A stretch of 64,000 bases of DNA from Neelides folsomi. Its lineage: Eukaryota; Arthropoda; Collembola; Neelipleona; Neelidae. The position numbers and the translations under genes are program-made. Below, piece by piece: positions 12,920 through 23,194 of the stretch (the stretch's first letter is position 1; each line of letters begins with the position of its first letter). A model generated the notes under the pieces. It was not told where the DNA came from, made no database searches, and saw only the letters and a program-made list of their open reading frames with translations. Where the stretch lies: assembly GCA_034687125.1 (NCBI GenBank), contig JAQGBZ010000069.1, positions 1 through 64,000 of the forward strand. The letters run 5' to 3'.

Positions 12920-15900
12920 ATGATTTTTTTCAAGTTCAAAAAACTAACAATTGTAATAATTTTACAATTAATTTGCTTAACTTTTGGAAATCCACCATTA
13001 GCCAATGATTGGGAAACTAATTTAAACATCGAGTCTCCACAAGTTAAATTTAAGCGGGCTCGTTTACCGCATCACATTATTCCTAAAAATTATTTACTCG
13101 AAGTTCAACCAATATTTCAAAATTCCACCCATGGGGAAATCTTGACATGTCCAGGGAAGATCTGGATGGACGTGGAAATAAAAAATGACACGGACATCGT
13201 TACGTTTCATTCTGCTCTTATCAATATTAAACAAGAGGAATTGAGGGTGATTCCCTATTCAATTAAATATTATTATCCAATTATTCGTTTACAGTAAACT
13301 CATTCATAATTGCTTATTTATTAGGTATATGAAAAGTCAACTAATAGGAATCTAACCATAAATAAACAAGAATACGACGAAGCTAATCAATTCTACCATG
13401 TAACTCTCGACCAAGTTTTGCCCCAAGGAAGCTCGTTCACTATTTATGTTGAGTTTATCGCCAAAATTCCCGATAACAGTCTTTTCGGATTATACCTAAG
13501 CAGCTACAAAGATGAAAATGGAAATAAAAGGTTGAGTGAATTATACATTAAATATGGATTTTATTATTCTTTAATATATTTAATAGCATATTTGGATAAT
13601 ATTATAATTATGATGCTTTTAATTTTTAAATGTTCAGATATTTAGCTGCAACACATTTTGAACCTACTCATGCAAGAAAAGCCTTTCCTTGTTTTGATGA
13701 AATTTCTTTAAAGGCCAAATGGGAAATTCGGATTATGAGGACAGTGGATTATCATACTTTATCGAATATGCACATTGTGGAAACAAGTAATGTTGAGTGA
13801 GAAAACTTATAGCTAACAAAAATCATTAAACTTTAAAGTGTTTAAAGTATTTCTATTACAAGACAATTGCATACATACTTGTATTAGAAATAATATTGAA
13901 AATAATATTGTAAAAATTTATCTTATTATGTATCACTTTTAATTGTTTTAATAATTTCAGCGGTATGGAAGGTTGGGAAATGGACGTTTACGAAGTGACC
14001 GAGCTAATGTCAACATATTTGGTTTGTTTTGCTATTACTGATTATGACTCCCGTGTGGCCTCAACCGAACACTACAGACTGAATACAACAATTTGGGCAA
14101 CACCTCCACTTGTGGCAGAAGGAGCAGCCGATTATGCTGCTAATTTTTCAGCCAAAGTCATGAAAGTTTATGAAGATCTCTTTGGAATAAATTACACTTT
14201 TTCAAAAATGGATGAAATTGCAATTCCCGATTATTCAATTGGAGCAATGGAGGTAAAATTCATTATTATGTTATGACACGATCACGATATGACATTTACA
14301 GCTCAATGACTTATTAAAACTTATTATTATTAATTATGAAATGAATTGAACAATTTTTTTATTTATCGAATCTTTATAGAATTGGGGGCTTAATACCTAT
14401 AGGTAAATTCATTTAATATTTAAAATAATTTCGGAATTTGAAACGGATCAAGTTTTGGCTTTTGGTCATTAAAGTTTAATGATTAATTAAACTTTATATT
14501 AATTATTTTCAGAGAATCCCGACTACTTTGGATAGAGGGTGTTTCATATTGGAGCGACCTTGTAGCATTGTCATCAACAGTGTCGCATGAAATATCTCAT
14601 CAGTGGTTTGGAAACCTTGTGACTCCATCATGGTGGTTGGACGCTTGGCTAAAAGAAGGATTTGCCACTTATTGGGCGCCAATCATTACATCTGAAATAT
14701 ATCCGTCTTATTATTTACTCAACTCTGTTTTGACAAGTTATATACAAAGTGCGTTGATTTTTGATGCAACGGCCAATTCTCATCCAATGCATGACGTGAG
14801 TGTTGAGTCTCCCGATGAAATCACCAGCCACATGGACACAATTACATATAACAAAGGAGGCTCAGTCATTCGCATGATGAATTCGTTCGTTGGAGAAGAA
14901 ACTTTTATGAAAGCTATGAGAGCTTTGTTGATCAAATTGTAATATCCCTATTGATTTTGTTAATTGGTTATAATGATTTTTATATTAATTAGTTTAATTT
15001 CTTAATTTAGCGAATACTCTATCCTGGATCAAGATGACTTATTTGATGTTATTGAAGAAACAATTGGCGAAAGTAGTAAAACCAAGTTTGATGGGATGAC
15101 CTTACACGAAATAATGCACAGTTGGACAACCCAAACAGGATTTCCCGTACTTGAAGTAAAAAGAAATGATATTGACGATATCACAACAATCACACAGGCA
15201 AGACATTTTAAAATTTTTATTTATCCTACTAATCCTACATTAATGGATGAAAAATAAATATCAATTAAAAAATAAATAGAGCAAATATTTCCCGCTTGAC
15301 GCTGAAAATAAAACCGACGATACACGATGGAACGTTCCCATTTTCTCTTTTGTTGAAGGAGACGCCGAGCCTTTTAAGTTAACAGGATGGTTAAAAAAGA
15401 CCGATGTTGAATTTACAGCAATCTTTCCGAACAATACCTTTTTCATAATTAATCCACAACAAAGAGGTATAAAAACATTTGCAAAATATAAACATCTTAA
15501 AATTGATACACGATACTAAAAAATATCCGAATTGCTAATATTGTATATTTTTAGGTTTCTGCCGAATTTTATACGACTCGTTAAGCTTAGAACTCATCAG
15601 AACTCAATTATTAGTGAATCATGAAGTGATTGATAGCTCAACCAGAAGTGCTCTGATGGACGATAATCTCAATCTGGCTTTTGCAAGTAGGGAAACGAAA
15701 TGATCCAATACATTGTATTAATTTCTGGTGTCCAGAAGATTTCCCCACTTTACATATTTCCCCACCATAGATTTCCCCACTACGAAAATTTCCCCACTTG
15801 AGAAAATTTCCCCATGTGTTGATTTCCCCACTTTTACAATTTCCCCACTATGAAAATTTCCCAGCTACGAAAATTTCCCCATTACTCATATATTATTCAA

Positions 15901-18900
15901 TTCATACCTACTCATATTATACTTATTATATATATATTAATAAAAGAGAACGTTTGCTAGTATACATATGAAGCACACTATGTATCTATAGATTATATTA
16001 TTATTTATTTTGAGATCGCCACTTCTAAGAATTATCTAAGTTCTTTTAGAACCTTTTTAATTTTAGGTTTTATAAAAATATGATGCAAAGCTTAATCGGT
16101 TTAAGTTTAATTATAAATATTTGAAGGAGGAATATTGTCTCAATATCCCGAAGTGAAAAGAGAAATAAATCATTTGAAGTATTGTAATTGTAGAACATAC
16201 AAAGCTTTGTCCATGTTCACATTAGAGAAGAACCATTTAATTGTAAAATATACAAGTTTTGAGCTCATTTAAGAGAATGACCGTATAATTGTAAAATATA
16301 CAAGCTTTGTCAGAGTTTATAGTGGATAAAAACCATTTAATTGTAAAATTTACAAGCTTTGTTTAAATTCATTTAAGAGAGAAACCATTTAATTGTAAAA
16401 TTTATCCTTTTTACCAGCTTTTCACAGTGCATAGTGCAATGCACAAAACTGTATTACCAATGGTTTATTTCCTTTTACCAAATATAAGTGAAACTATATA
16501 TAAAACGGTTTTTCCAAACTTGTTGAGTTGCTTCCTAATTTAAATCCGCTCTTCATAATGATTGATTTTGAGTTAGCGTGCTTCAATGCGATTAAGAAAA
16601 AATTTCTCGAACAGAAGTAAGAGGTTGTTACTTCCATTTTCAACAATGTATTTATCGGAAATTATGTAAACTGGATGGCCTTAAATTAAGATGCGAACAA
16701 GACCATTTCCATTGAAATTATGGAACATGCATCAATCAACTCTCCAAGATCTTCCTAAAACAAACAACTCTGTGGAAGGATGGCACATTAAATTCAGTTC
16801 TTCACTTCAATCACAACATCCTTCGCTTTGGAAATTCATCAATAAATTAAAAAAAGGACAGTTGATGAATGAGCTTCAACTTGAAAAATTGAATGCAGGA
16901 ATTCCATTACCACCATCAAAGAAAAAGTACGTGAGTTTGACTAGTACGAGAATTAAAACTGTTGTTGAAAAATACAGTGAAAACAACAAGTTAGACACAT
17001 TGAGGGGAATTTCACGCAACATTGATTATTAATTGTTAATATTTTGTATAATTTATGTAGTTTTAATTTATGACATATTTTACATTTGAACTCAACTGTC
17101 CTTATGAGGACAAAGGAGCAACGCGAGAGAAGAGTTCCACGTACATTGCTCTGGGTAGCATATACTTAATATGCTAGCAAACGTTCTCTCTTTTATCAAT
17201 ATAATAAATATAATTTGAGTATTTAATTGAGTATTTATAAATATATATAATATGAGTAGGTATTGAATAATATATGAGTAATGGGGAAATTTTCGTAGCT
17301 GGGAAATTTTCATAGTGGGGAAATTGTAAAAGTGGGGAAATCATCACATGGGGAAATTTTCTCAAGTGGGGAAATTTTCTTAGTGGGGAAATCTTTGGTG
17401 CGGAAATATGTAAAGTGGGAAAATATTCAGGAAATCTTAATTTCTATTGTATTTAATGTTTTTAAATCATTTAGAATATCTTGATATTAATTCCGCACTC
17501 GATTTGACACTTTATCTTAAGAAAGAAAGAGATTTAGTCCCTTGGATCACATTTACCAACAACATGGCTTATTCAAGGAGGATGTTTTCTCGACTATCAA
17601 TATTCTCCAAATTTAGAGTTATAAACAATACACTGATATTTAATCCCATTTAAAATACGATTTCTTCACCGACAGCTTAATCTCAATTATTTCTTTTTTT
17701 TTTCAGAATTACATATTAGATTTAATTAAGGAACCGTTGACTCAAATCGGATATAATTATACTGATGGTGATAGTGATAAAATTGGAGAAGTGATAATGC
17801 TTCGAACGAGACTCTTAGACTGGGCATGTGCGCTTCAAGAATCCAATTGTATTAAATATTCCCTTGAGTCAATGGCTAAATGGATGACTGAACCAGAAAA
17901 TCCTTCGTAAGTTAACATACTTTCTTAATGTTAATATTCACCTAGTTAGACATTTTGATCTTAAATATGATTTTTGGATTTTTTATATAAATAGTGTGAT
18001 TGTTCCTGATGTTCAACCAATTGTTTACTGTGCGGCTGTGGCACATGGAGGAGACGACATTTGGAATTTTGTATTTGAACAATATACAAATTTTGATCGT
18101 TTCCTTCTTCCCGATGTCATGCAATTGAACCTTCTTAGAGCCTTGGCTTGTTCAAAATCTTCTTCTAAACTTAATATGTAATAAAACATTACATAAATAT
18201 GTAATTATCTTAATGCTTATTTCCTTTAACTTTAGAAAAACATTGTTTTGTTATCATTTGAAAATTGTTTTAATTAGGTTATTACAAATGTCGATAGCAG
18301 CTCACAGCAATATAAGGAATGACCAAAGAGCTGCAGCTATTCAGGCCGTTGCAGCTAACTCAATTGGAACTGATTTAACATTTAATTTTATTAGGAATTA
18401 CTTTTCTTACATCATGTATTTGTGAGTGATTTTTCTAAGAGGAAATATTATATATTTTTATTACATTATTTGTTTATAATATTAAATACAAGTATCTAAC
18501 AATCATTTTAGAAATGGAAACCTTTTTGTGTCTGCTGTCCAGACCCTCTCTACTTATTTTAACAGCCCAATTGAATACGTTGATGTAAACATTACCTAAA
18601 TACTATTACTGATTTTTAAATATTAAATGGGTATCTAGCACGTGCACACAATATACCGTATTATTCAATGAGAAAGAATATTTTTATTCATTTTTTTAGT
18701 TGGAAATGTTTTTGGAAGCTAAATCGGATAAATTGAAAGAGTACGAAGGACAGTTGGAGAATTCTTTAAAAACTATTCGAAATAATATAAATTGGATCGA
18801 TGAACATTATCCAGCTTATTCTACCTGGCTTAAAACTTTAGCAAAGTCAACAAGAAGAAGTAATAATTACATTCCTGGAAAGTTCAAAAGATTTTCTTGG

Positions 18901-18936
18901 AAGAAAAAATTGCGCGGTCCAATCGTTACATATTAA
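12920..18936 (+). CDS. aminopeptidase N-like M1 zinc metallopeptidase
   Basis: Zinc ectopeptidase that removes N-terminal residues from peptides; arthropod members often act in the gut. Fifteen exons: 12920-13246, 13325-13530, 13638-13796, 13961-14252, 14380-14402, 14513-14938, 15011-15197, 15280-15466, 15555-15686, 17475-17617, 17707-17906, 17995-18177, 18278-18421, 18512-18584, 18700-18936 (2919 nt, 972 aa). A hydrophobic N-terminus is a signal peptide or anchor. The exopeptidase motif GAMEN is split, with GAME ending exon 4 and N starting the 23-nt exon 5. The zinc site HEISHQW plus the distal Glu in WLKEGFATYW is complete, so the enzyme should be active. The ERAP1-like C-terminal domain follows (LYLKKERDLVPW). 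The intron after exon 7 is GC-AG. Intron 9 holds a MULE insertion. The C-terminus is basic with no clear GPI signal. Confidence 0.93.
14380..14402 (+). other. 23-nt microexon of the aminopeptidase gene
   Basis: This exon codes only NWGLNTY plus part of an Arg codon, completing the GAMEN motif. The flanking sites are TTTATAG before it and GTAAAT after it. Skipping it would shift the frame and remove a substrate-binding Asn, so it must be constitutive in an active enzyme. Confidence 0.85.
15727..15966 (+). repeat. left terminal inverted repeat of the MULE
   Basis: It begins GGTGTCC at the element edge. It contains about eight ATTTCCCC units spaced roughly 16-20 bp apart, then an AT-rich part ending near GAACGTTTGCTAG. 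The order of units mirrors the right repeat with few mismatches. The inner border is approximate. Confidence 0.88.
16178..16404 (+). repeat. imperfect ~50 bp tandem repeat inside the MULE
   Basis: Four to five units share the core ACCATTTAATTGTAAAAT followed by TACAAGCTTTG. Core copies start at 16232, 16280, 16332 and 16384 (periods 48, 52, 52), with a weaker copy near 16178. The array ends exactly where the transposase remnant begins, so it may have replaced the N-terminal half of the transposase gene. Confidence 0.8.
16405..17033 (+). pseudogene. MULE transposase remnant, frameshifted
   Basis: Three reading blocks resemble FLYWCH/MULE transposases of arthropods in order. Block 1 (about 16405-16535) has QLFTVHSAMHKTVLPMVYF and LLPN, the start of the transposase domain. 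Block 2 (about 16533-16620), in another frame, has IMIDFELACFNAI, containing a catalytic Asp of the DDE core, and ends in a stop. Block 3 (16691-17033) is open and has KTNNSVEGWHIKF, the C-terminal hallmark. The N-terminal zinc finger and first catalytic part are missing. Frameshifts and stops between blocks mean no functional enzyme. Family assignment rests on remembered motif order. Confidence 0.85.
17167..17436 (-). repeat. right terminal inverted repeat of the MULE
   Basis: Reverse complement of the left repeat, ending ...GGAAATC at the target-site duplication. The same GGGGAAAT units recur with matching spacing. It is slightly longer than the left copy because of AT-rich indels around 17200-17260. 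Confidence 0.88.
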
Positions 18937-19940
18937 TGGGCTTTATGACCTCTAATTTCAAATAACAATTTCGGATTAATAAAATTGAACATTTTACAAT
19001 TAATCAGATAAACCATTTATTTACTAAAGATCGGTCATGTACAGAAATCCATTGTATATAATATTACCAAAATGTTATTTTATTATCTAATATAACTTGT
19101 AATTACATATAGGTATAAAATATAAGTACATATTGTAAGCATGAGTCACAGAATATGACATGCTGAATCAGATTCTCACGGCCTCGTTTTGTCTTGTGAC
19201 TTGTGAGTCATCGAAGGAGAATTGAGCTTGGACTGCTCCTCAACACGCCAGTTGGGATCCGGACATCAAGCTCACAGCTTATGCCCAACTCGGAGATTCG
19301 ATTAATAAAAGTCTAAATTGAGTGGCCACTCGCAATTAGAGTCTAATAATTCATTGATTGATTAGATATCCGTTTCAGGTGGTTAGTTAGGAGCGAATCC
19401 GGGACGCTATAATCCCGAGGGAGCTTGGCGGGGGCCGCGAGGTCCCCGCCTTGCTACAATATTATGAATCTAATTAATTATAACTTATCGATACTTGTAA
19501 TTTTAAGTTATTAAATAAAGCCTACTGCATGCCTAATACATAATAAGAGGTAATGAACTTTAAGCTAATCTTATATTATGACAAATAAAAGATAAAATGA
19601 TACAGCATTTATTTAAACAACTAGGGAGGAAAACTTTTGTTATTATAAATTCCAATTGTATTATCTATTCATGAACTTTTAAGCTTTACTTTTCTAATAG
19701 GCGTAATATTGATTTTGAAATTGAAGCTCATTCTGGAACTTAACACTCAAGACTTTTTCTATTTCATTTACTCTATTATAAAATTGTAATAAATCGGGTC
19801 GAAGTCGTATTTCGACCAGAAGTAATAATAAGATTTTAACTCGAATATCAGTGATTTTATAACAATAATCCACCCTATTTTGTGATCATCCATTTAGAAC
19901 GTGTTCTTTCTTTCTTGCATTTCTTTAATTTTAATATAAA
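18937..19940. other. intergenic, with a GC-rich repeat-like block at 19140-19455
   Basis: Most of this stretch is AT-rich. The block at about 19140-19455 differs sharply in base composition and contains a strong hairpin at 19427-19450 (GGCGGGG stem with CCCCGCC). It has no open frame of note and does not fold as a tRNA that I can see. It may be a fragment of a mobile or repeated element. Confidence 0.5.
19427..19450. repeat. GC-rich perfect hairpin
   Basis: An inverted repeat GGCGGGG ... CCCCGCC with a 10-base spacer, in otherwise AT-rich DNA. A weaker inverted pair CGGGA/TCCCG lies just upstream near 19400. It may be a transposon terminal structure or a transcribed hairpin; the sequence alone does not decide. 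Confidence 0.6.
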
Positions 19941-22895
19941 ATGAAAAGTTGCATCATTTTGCTATTATTCATATATTTAAATCCATTGGTGGAAAGTCTT
20001 CTTTACCCTCGTCAATCAATTTCAAGGGAAGTGTTGAGACTCGACGGAATATGGAAATTCAGAACTGACGATTTGGAACATGGATTCAAAAATGGCTGGA
20101 GACTTGGAAATATTCCAAATGTGAGAATGATAAATTATAGTTTTGATCGTGTACTTTTGTGTTTGTGCATTGTACGAATATGTATTACATAATCATCATA
20201 AACTGTATTTATTCTTAGTTATAAATTGTGAATATGACAGGTCGAGCCAATGGCAGTTCCAAGTAGTTTTAATGATATTACAGAAAATAAAAAACTTCGT
20301 GATTTTCTTGGCTGGTCATGGTATGAAACGGAGTTTTTCCTCCCAAAGCGTTATAAAGAACAACGAGTATTTGTAAGATTTGGAAGCGCCAATTATTTAT
20401 CCGTCCTTGTAAGTACAATTATAATATTACAATTAACATTTTTATTATTAATTGAAGTGTAATAATAAATGAAATTAATAATTATTTTTTTTAATATATA
20501 TGATTTTTTATTTAATCTATGTTATTAATTAGTGGGTGAATGGTCATCATTTGTTAAATCACACTGGTGGTCATCTTCCCTTTGAAGGAGAAATTACAGC
20601 CATCATGAATCTTGGTGGGAAAAATACTCTTGTTTTGGCTCTCAATAACATTTTGACCCCAACGACAATTCCCCAAGGATTGGTTGAGCGTAAGAACGAT
20701 TCTTCAAGATATCCAGCTGGGTATGAATATCAACATCTCTACTTTGATTATTTTCACTATGCTGGCATTCATCGTCCTGTGTTTCTTCAAATTACGCCGA
20801 ATTTGAGAATTAAGGATATTTCAATTAAAACTTCTATTTTGGACAAAACAGGTTTTGCAACCATAAAAATGTTAAATTCATGTAATTCAAAAAATGGTAT
20901 TTTTTTTCAAATGATATTTTAAGGTTTTGTGGAGTATTCCGTTGAAGCCGATAATGAAATGAATAGCATTAACGAAGATTATAAATGTCAAGTTTTTGTA
21001 ATTGATGCACATGGAATTATTGTTGGGGAAAGTATCGGTTGCAGTGGAATAATTACTGTGAATAATGCTAAATTCTGGTGGCCAATAATGTCAAATCCTA
21101 AAACTGAAAAACCGGGTAATTTAATTTTTTTAAATCATTTAAATCAGTCAAAAGAATCAATGATTATTACAGATCTGTATTGTTGATAAAAATATACTAA
21201 TTTTGTATTTTAAGGATACCTTTACACTCTTGAAGTAAAAGTGAACAATGAAGTATTCGAAGATTTTTACAGACATCCATTTGGTATAAGAACTGTCCAT
21301 ATGGATAATCATTCATTTTTTGTCAATGGAGTAAAAATATATTTTCATGGATTTGGACGCCACGAAGATGCCCATGTATACCATATGCATATCTTAAAAA
21401 TATACTACATACTTAATTTAAAGATGTTCTAGCTTTTATGTATTTATCGGTTTTTAACTTGTAATTAAACTTAAATTAATATCAGATTCGAGGACGAGGG
21501 TGGGACGCTGCGGAAGCAGTGAAAGATCATGAACTTTTAAAATGGCTCGGAGCTAATTCTTACCGAACCTCACATTATCCTTATGCTGAAGAAACACTGG
21601 ACATTACAGACAGATTGGGATTTCTCATTATTGATGAATCTCCCGCCATTGGCCTTCAGTACTAAAATATAATTACTTTGATAATGTTACAACTACCAAT
21701 AATTCAATTGTCAATTATAATGATAATGATTATTAGCTGATTTGCTCTATTCTAATTTATAGAGGATTTGGTGAAGAACTTCTTCAGAACCATTTATCTG
21801 TTATGCGAGAATTGGTCAAGAGGGACAAGAACAGACCAAGCGTAGTTATGTGGTCACTTGGAAATGAACCAAATGCACAGTCATCTCATGCTGCCAAATA
21901 TTTCCAGTATTTGAACTTTATCATTATCATTCTTTCAAATAATTTTTATAGCTCAAGATTATTTAGTAAAGTTATAGTAAAATTTGCAATTTGATCTTAG
22001 GCGTGTAACTGATGAAACCAGGATGATCGATCCTAGTAAAAGACCAATTACAATAGTTGTGGCCGAACATTTTTATAATTACACTGTATGTGTAAAGCAT
22101 GAATTTACTATTTTTTATAAATTAATGTGCAATGAAATTTCACATTAAATATAAAAAACTTATTTTTTATGATTTTAGGCCCCGACTATCGACGTGATGT
22201 CAATAAATCGATATTATGGATGGTACAGCGACACAGGACATTTAGAAGTTATTAGACTTCAAATACCAACGGAAATTAAAACTTGGTTTAATAACTATAA
22301 GCGACCTATTTTAGTCACTGAATATGGAGCAGGTTCCGTTCCTGGTCTTCATAAAGTAAATTTTAATCTTAATATTAATTATTTTAAAAATTAAATATTA
22401 CAATCAATACTATATGACATACCTATATAATATTCTCATATGTACTCTACTTAATTTATTAAAAAATATCAGGATCCAAGTTTCACATGGACTGAAGATT
22501 ATCAAGTTGATTACCATATTAAGCATTTTGCTGCTTTTGACGAATTAAGACGGATAGCTCCTTATTTTATTGGGGAAATGATTTGGAATTTTGCTGACTT
22601 CTCAACTCCACAAGGTGCGAAAATAAATTTTTTTACGTAATTATATTAATGAGTACTTTATGGAAAGCTGTGTTTTCTTTATTAATTTTTTCATTGCATG
22701 AATTATTTTTTAGAAACTAATCGACCTGAGAATTGCATGAAAGGTGTTTTAACGCGATCACGTCAACCAAAAAGAATAGCCGGCTTTGTACGAGAACGTT
22801 ATTTCTCACTTGCTAAATCTCTAAATTCAGAGTATTCTTGTACAAATAAAATATCACCTTATGTATTTACCCCTTTGAAAAACCTCGTTATATAA
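19941..22895 (+). CDS. GUSB: beta-glucuronidase (glycoside hydrolase family 2)
   Basis: Hydrolyses terminal beta-D-glucuronides in glycosaminoglycan turnover, normally in the lysosome. Eleven exons: 19941-20120, 20241-20408, 20533-20851, 20924-21115, 21215-21375, 21486-21658, 21763-21906, 22001-22085, 22179-22355, 22473-22614, 22714-22895. They sum to 1923 nt (640 aa; human is 651). A signal peptide (CIILLLFIYLNPLVES) comes first, then the sugar-binding domain, the Ig-like domain and the TIM barrel. GH2 signatures are clear: NSYRTSHYPYAEE, acid/base Glu in SLGNEPNA, nucleophile Glu in VTEYGAG. The C-terminus has KGVLTRSRQPKRIAGFVRERY, close to the human end. All catalytic residues are present and all introns are GT-AG. 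The gene is intact. Confidence 0.95.
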
Positions 22896-23194
22896 TTTGT
22901 ATTATAACAAAATACATTAATTATACATACAAATTAAATAAAACATTGTGCGCTATTTGTAAAACTTGTTTTTTATTTTTAACTGTTTCATCAAAATACA
23001 AATATACAAATACTACCATACTTATTGTTAGATTTAAATACACCAACATACCAAGGATATTCTCATTTAGGTAAAACAAACTTATTATCACAGGAATAAC
23101 AATATTAGCAAAAATTTAAAAATTTAAAGAAAAATTTATCAAGTGAATAGTTAAGAAAATAATTAAAAAATAATTACTAACAAATTAGTTATCA

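Larger units (their letters stand above)
15727..17436 (+). mobile_element. degenerate MULE (Mutator-like) DNA transposon
   Basis: A 1710 bp element inside intron 9 of the aminopeptidase gene. It is bounded by a perfect 9-bp direct repeat TTAATTTCT at 15718-15726 and 17437-17445, the target-site duplication length typical of MULEs. It has long terminal inverted repeats of about 240-270 bp, about 15727-15966 and 17167-17436, each built from repeated ATTTCCCCACT-like units. The interior holds a ~50 bp tandem repeat array and a broken transposase. The transposase lies on the plus strand, so I give the element plus. Removing the element and one duplication copy leaves an intron of 69 bp, the usual size here, so the insertion enlarged a normal intron without harming its splice sites. 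Confidence 0.93.

Noticed and set aside
15740-15890. Evenly spaced ATTTCCCC repeats as a CRISPR-like array
   Set aside because: Units are short, spacers are themselves repeated, the array is mirrored 1.5 kb away as a terminal inverted repeat, and the genome is eukaryotic.
16691-17033. Possible host gene inside the aminopeptidase intron
   Set aside because: Its sequence is the C-terminal end of a MULE transposase and it lies between terminal inverted repeats, so it is part of the element.
19380-19450. Possible tRNA or tRNA-derived SINE head
   Set aside because: GCGAATCCGGGA vaguely recalls a B box, but no cloverleaf arms or A box at the right distance can be drawn.
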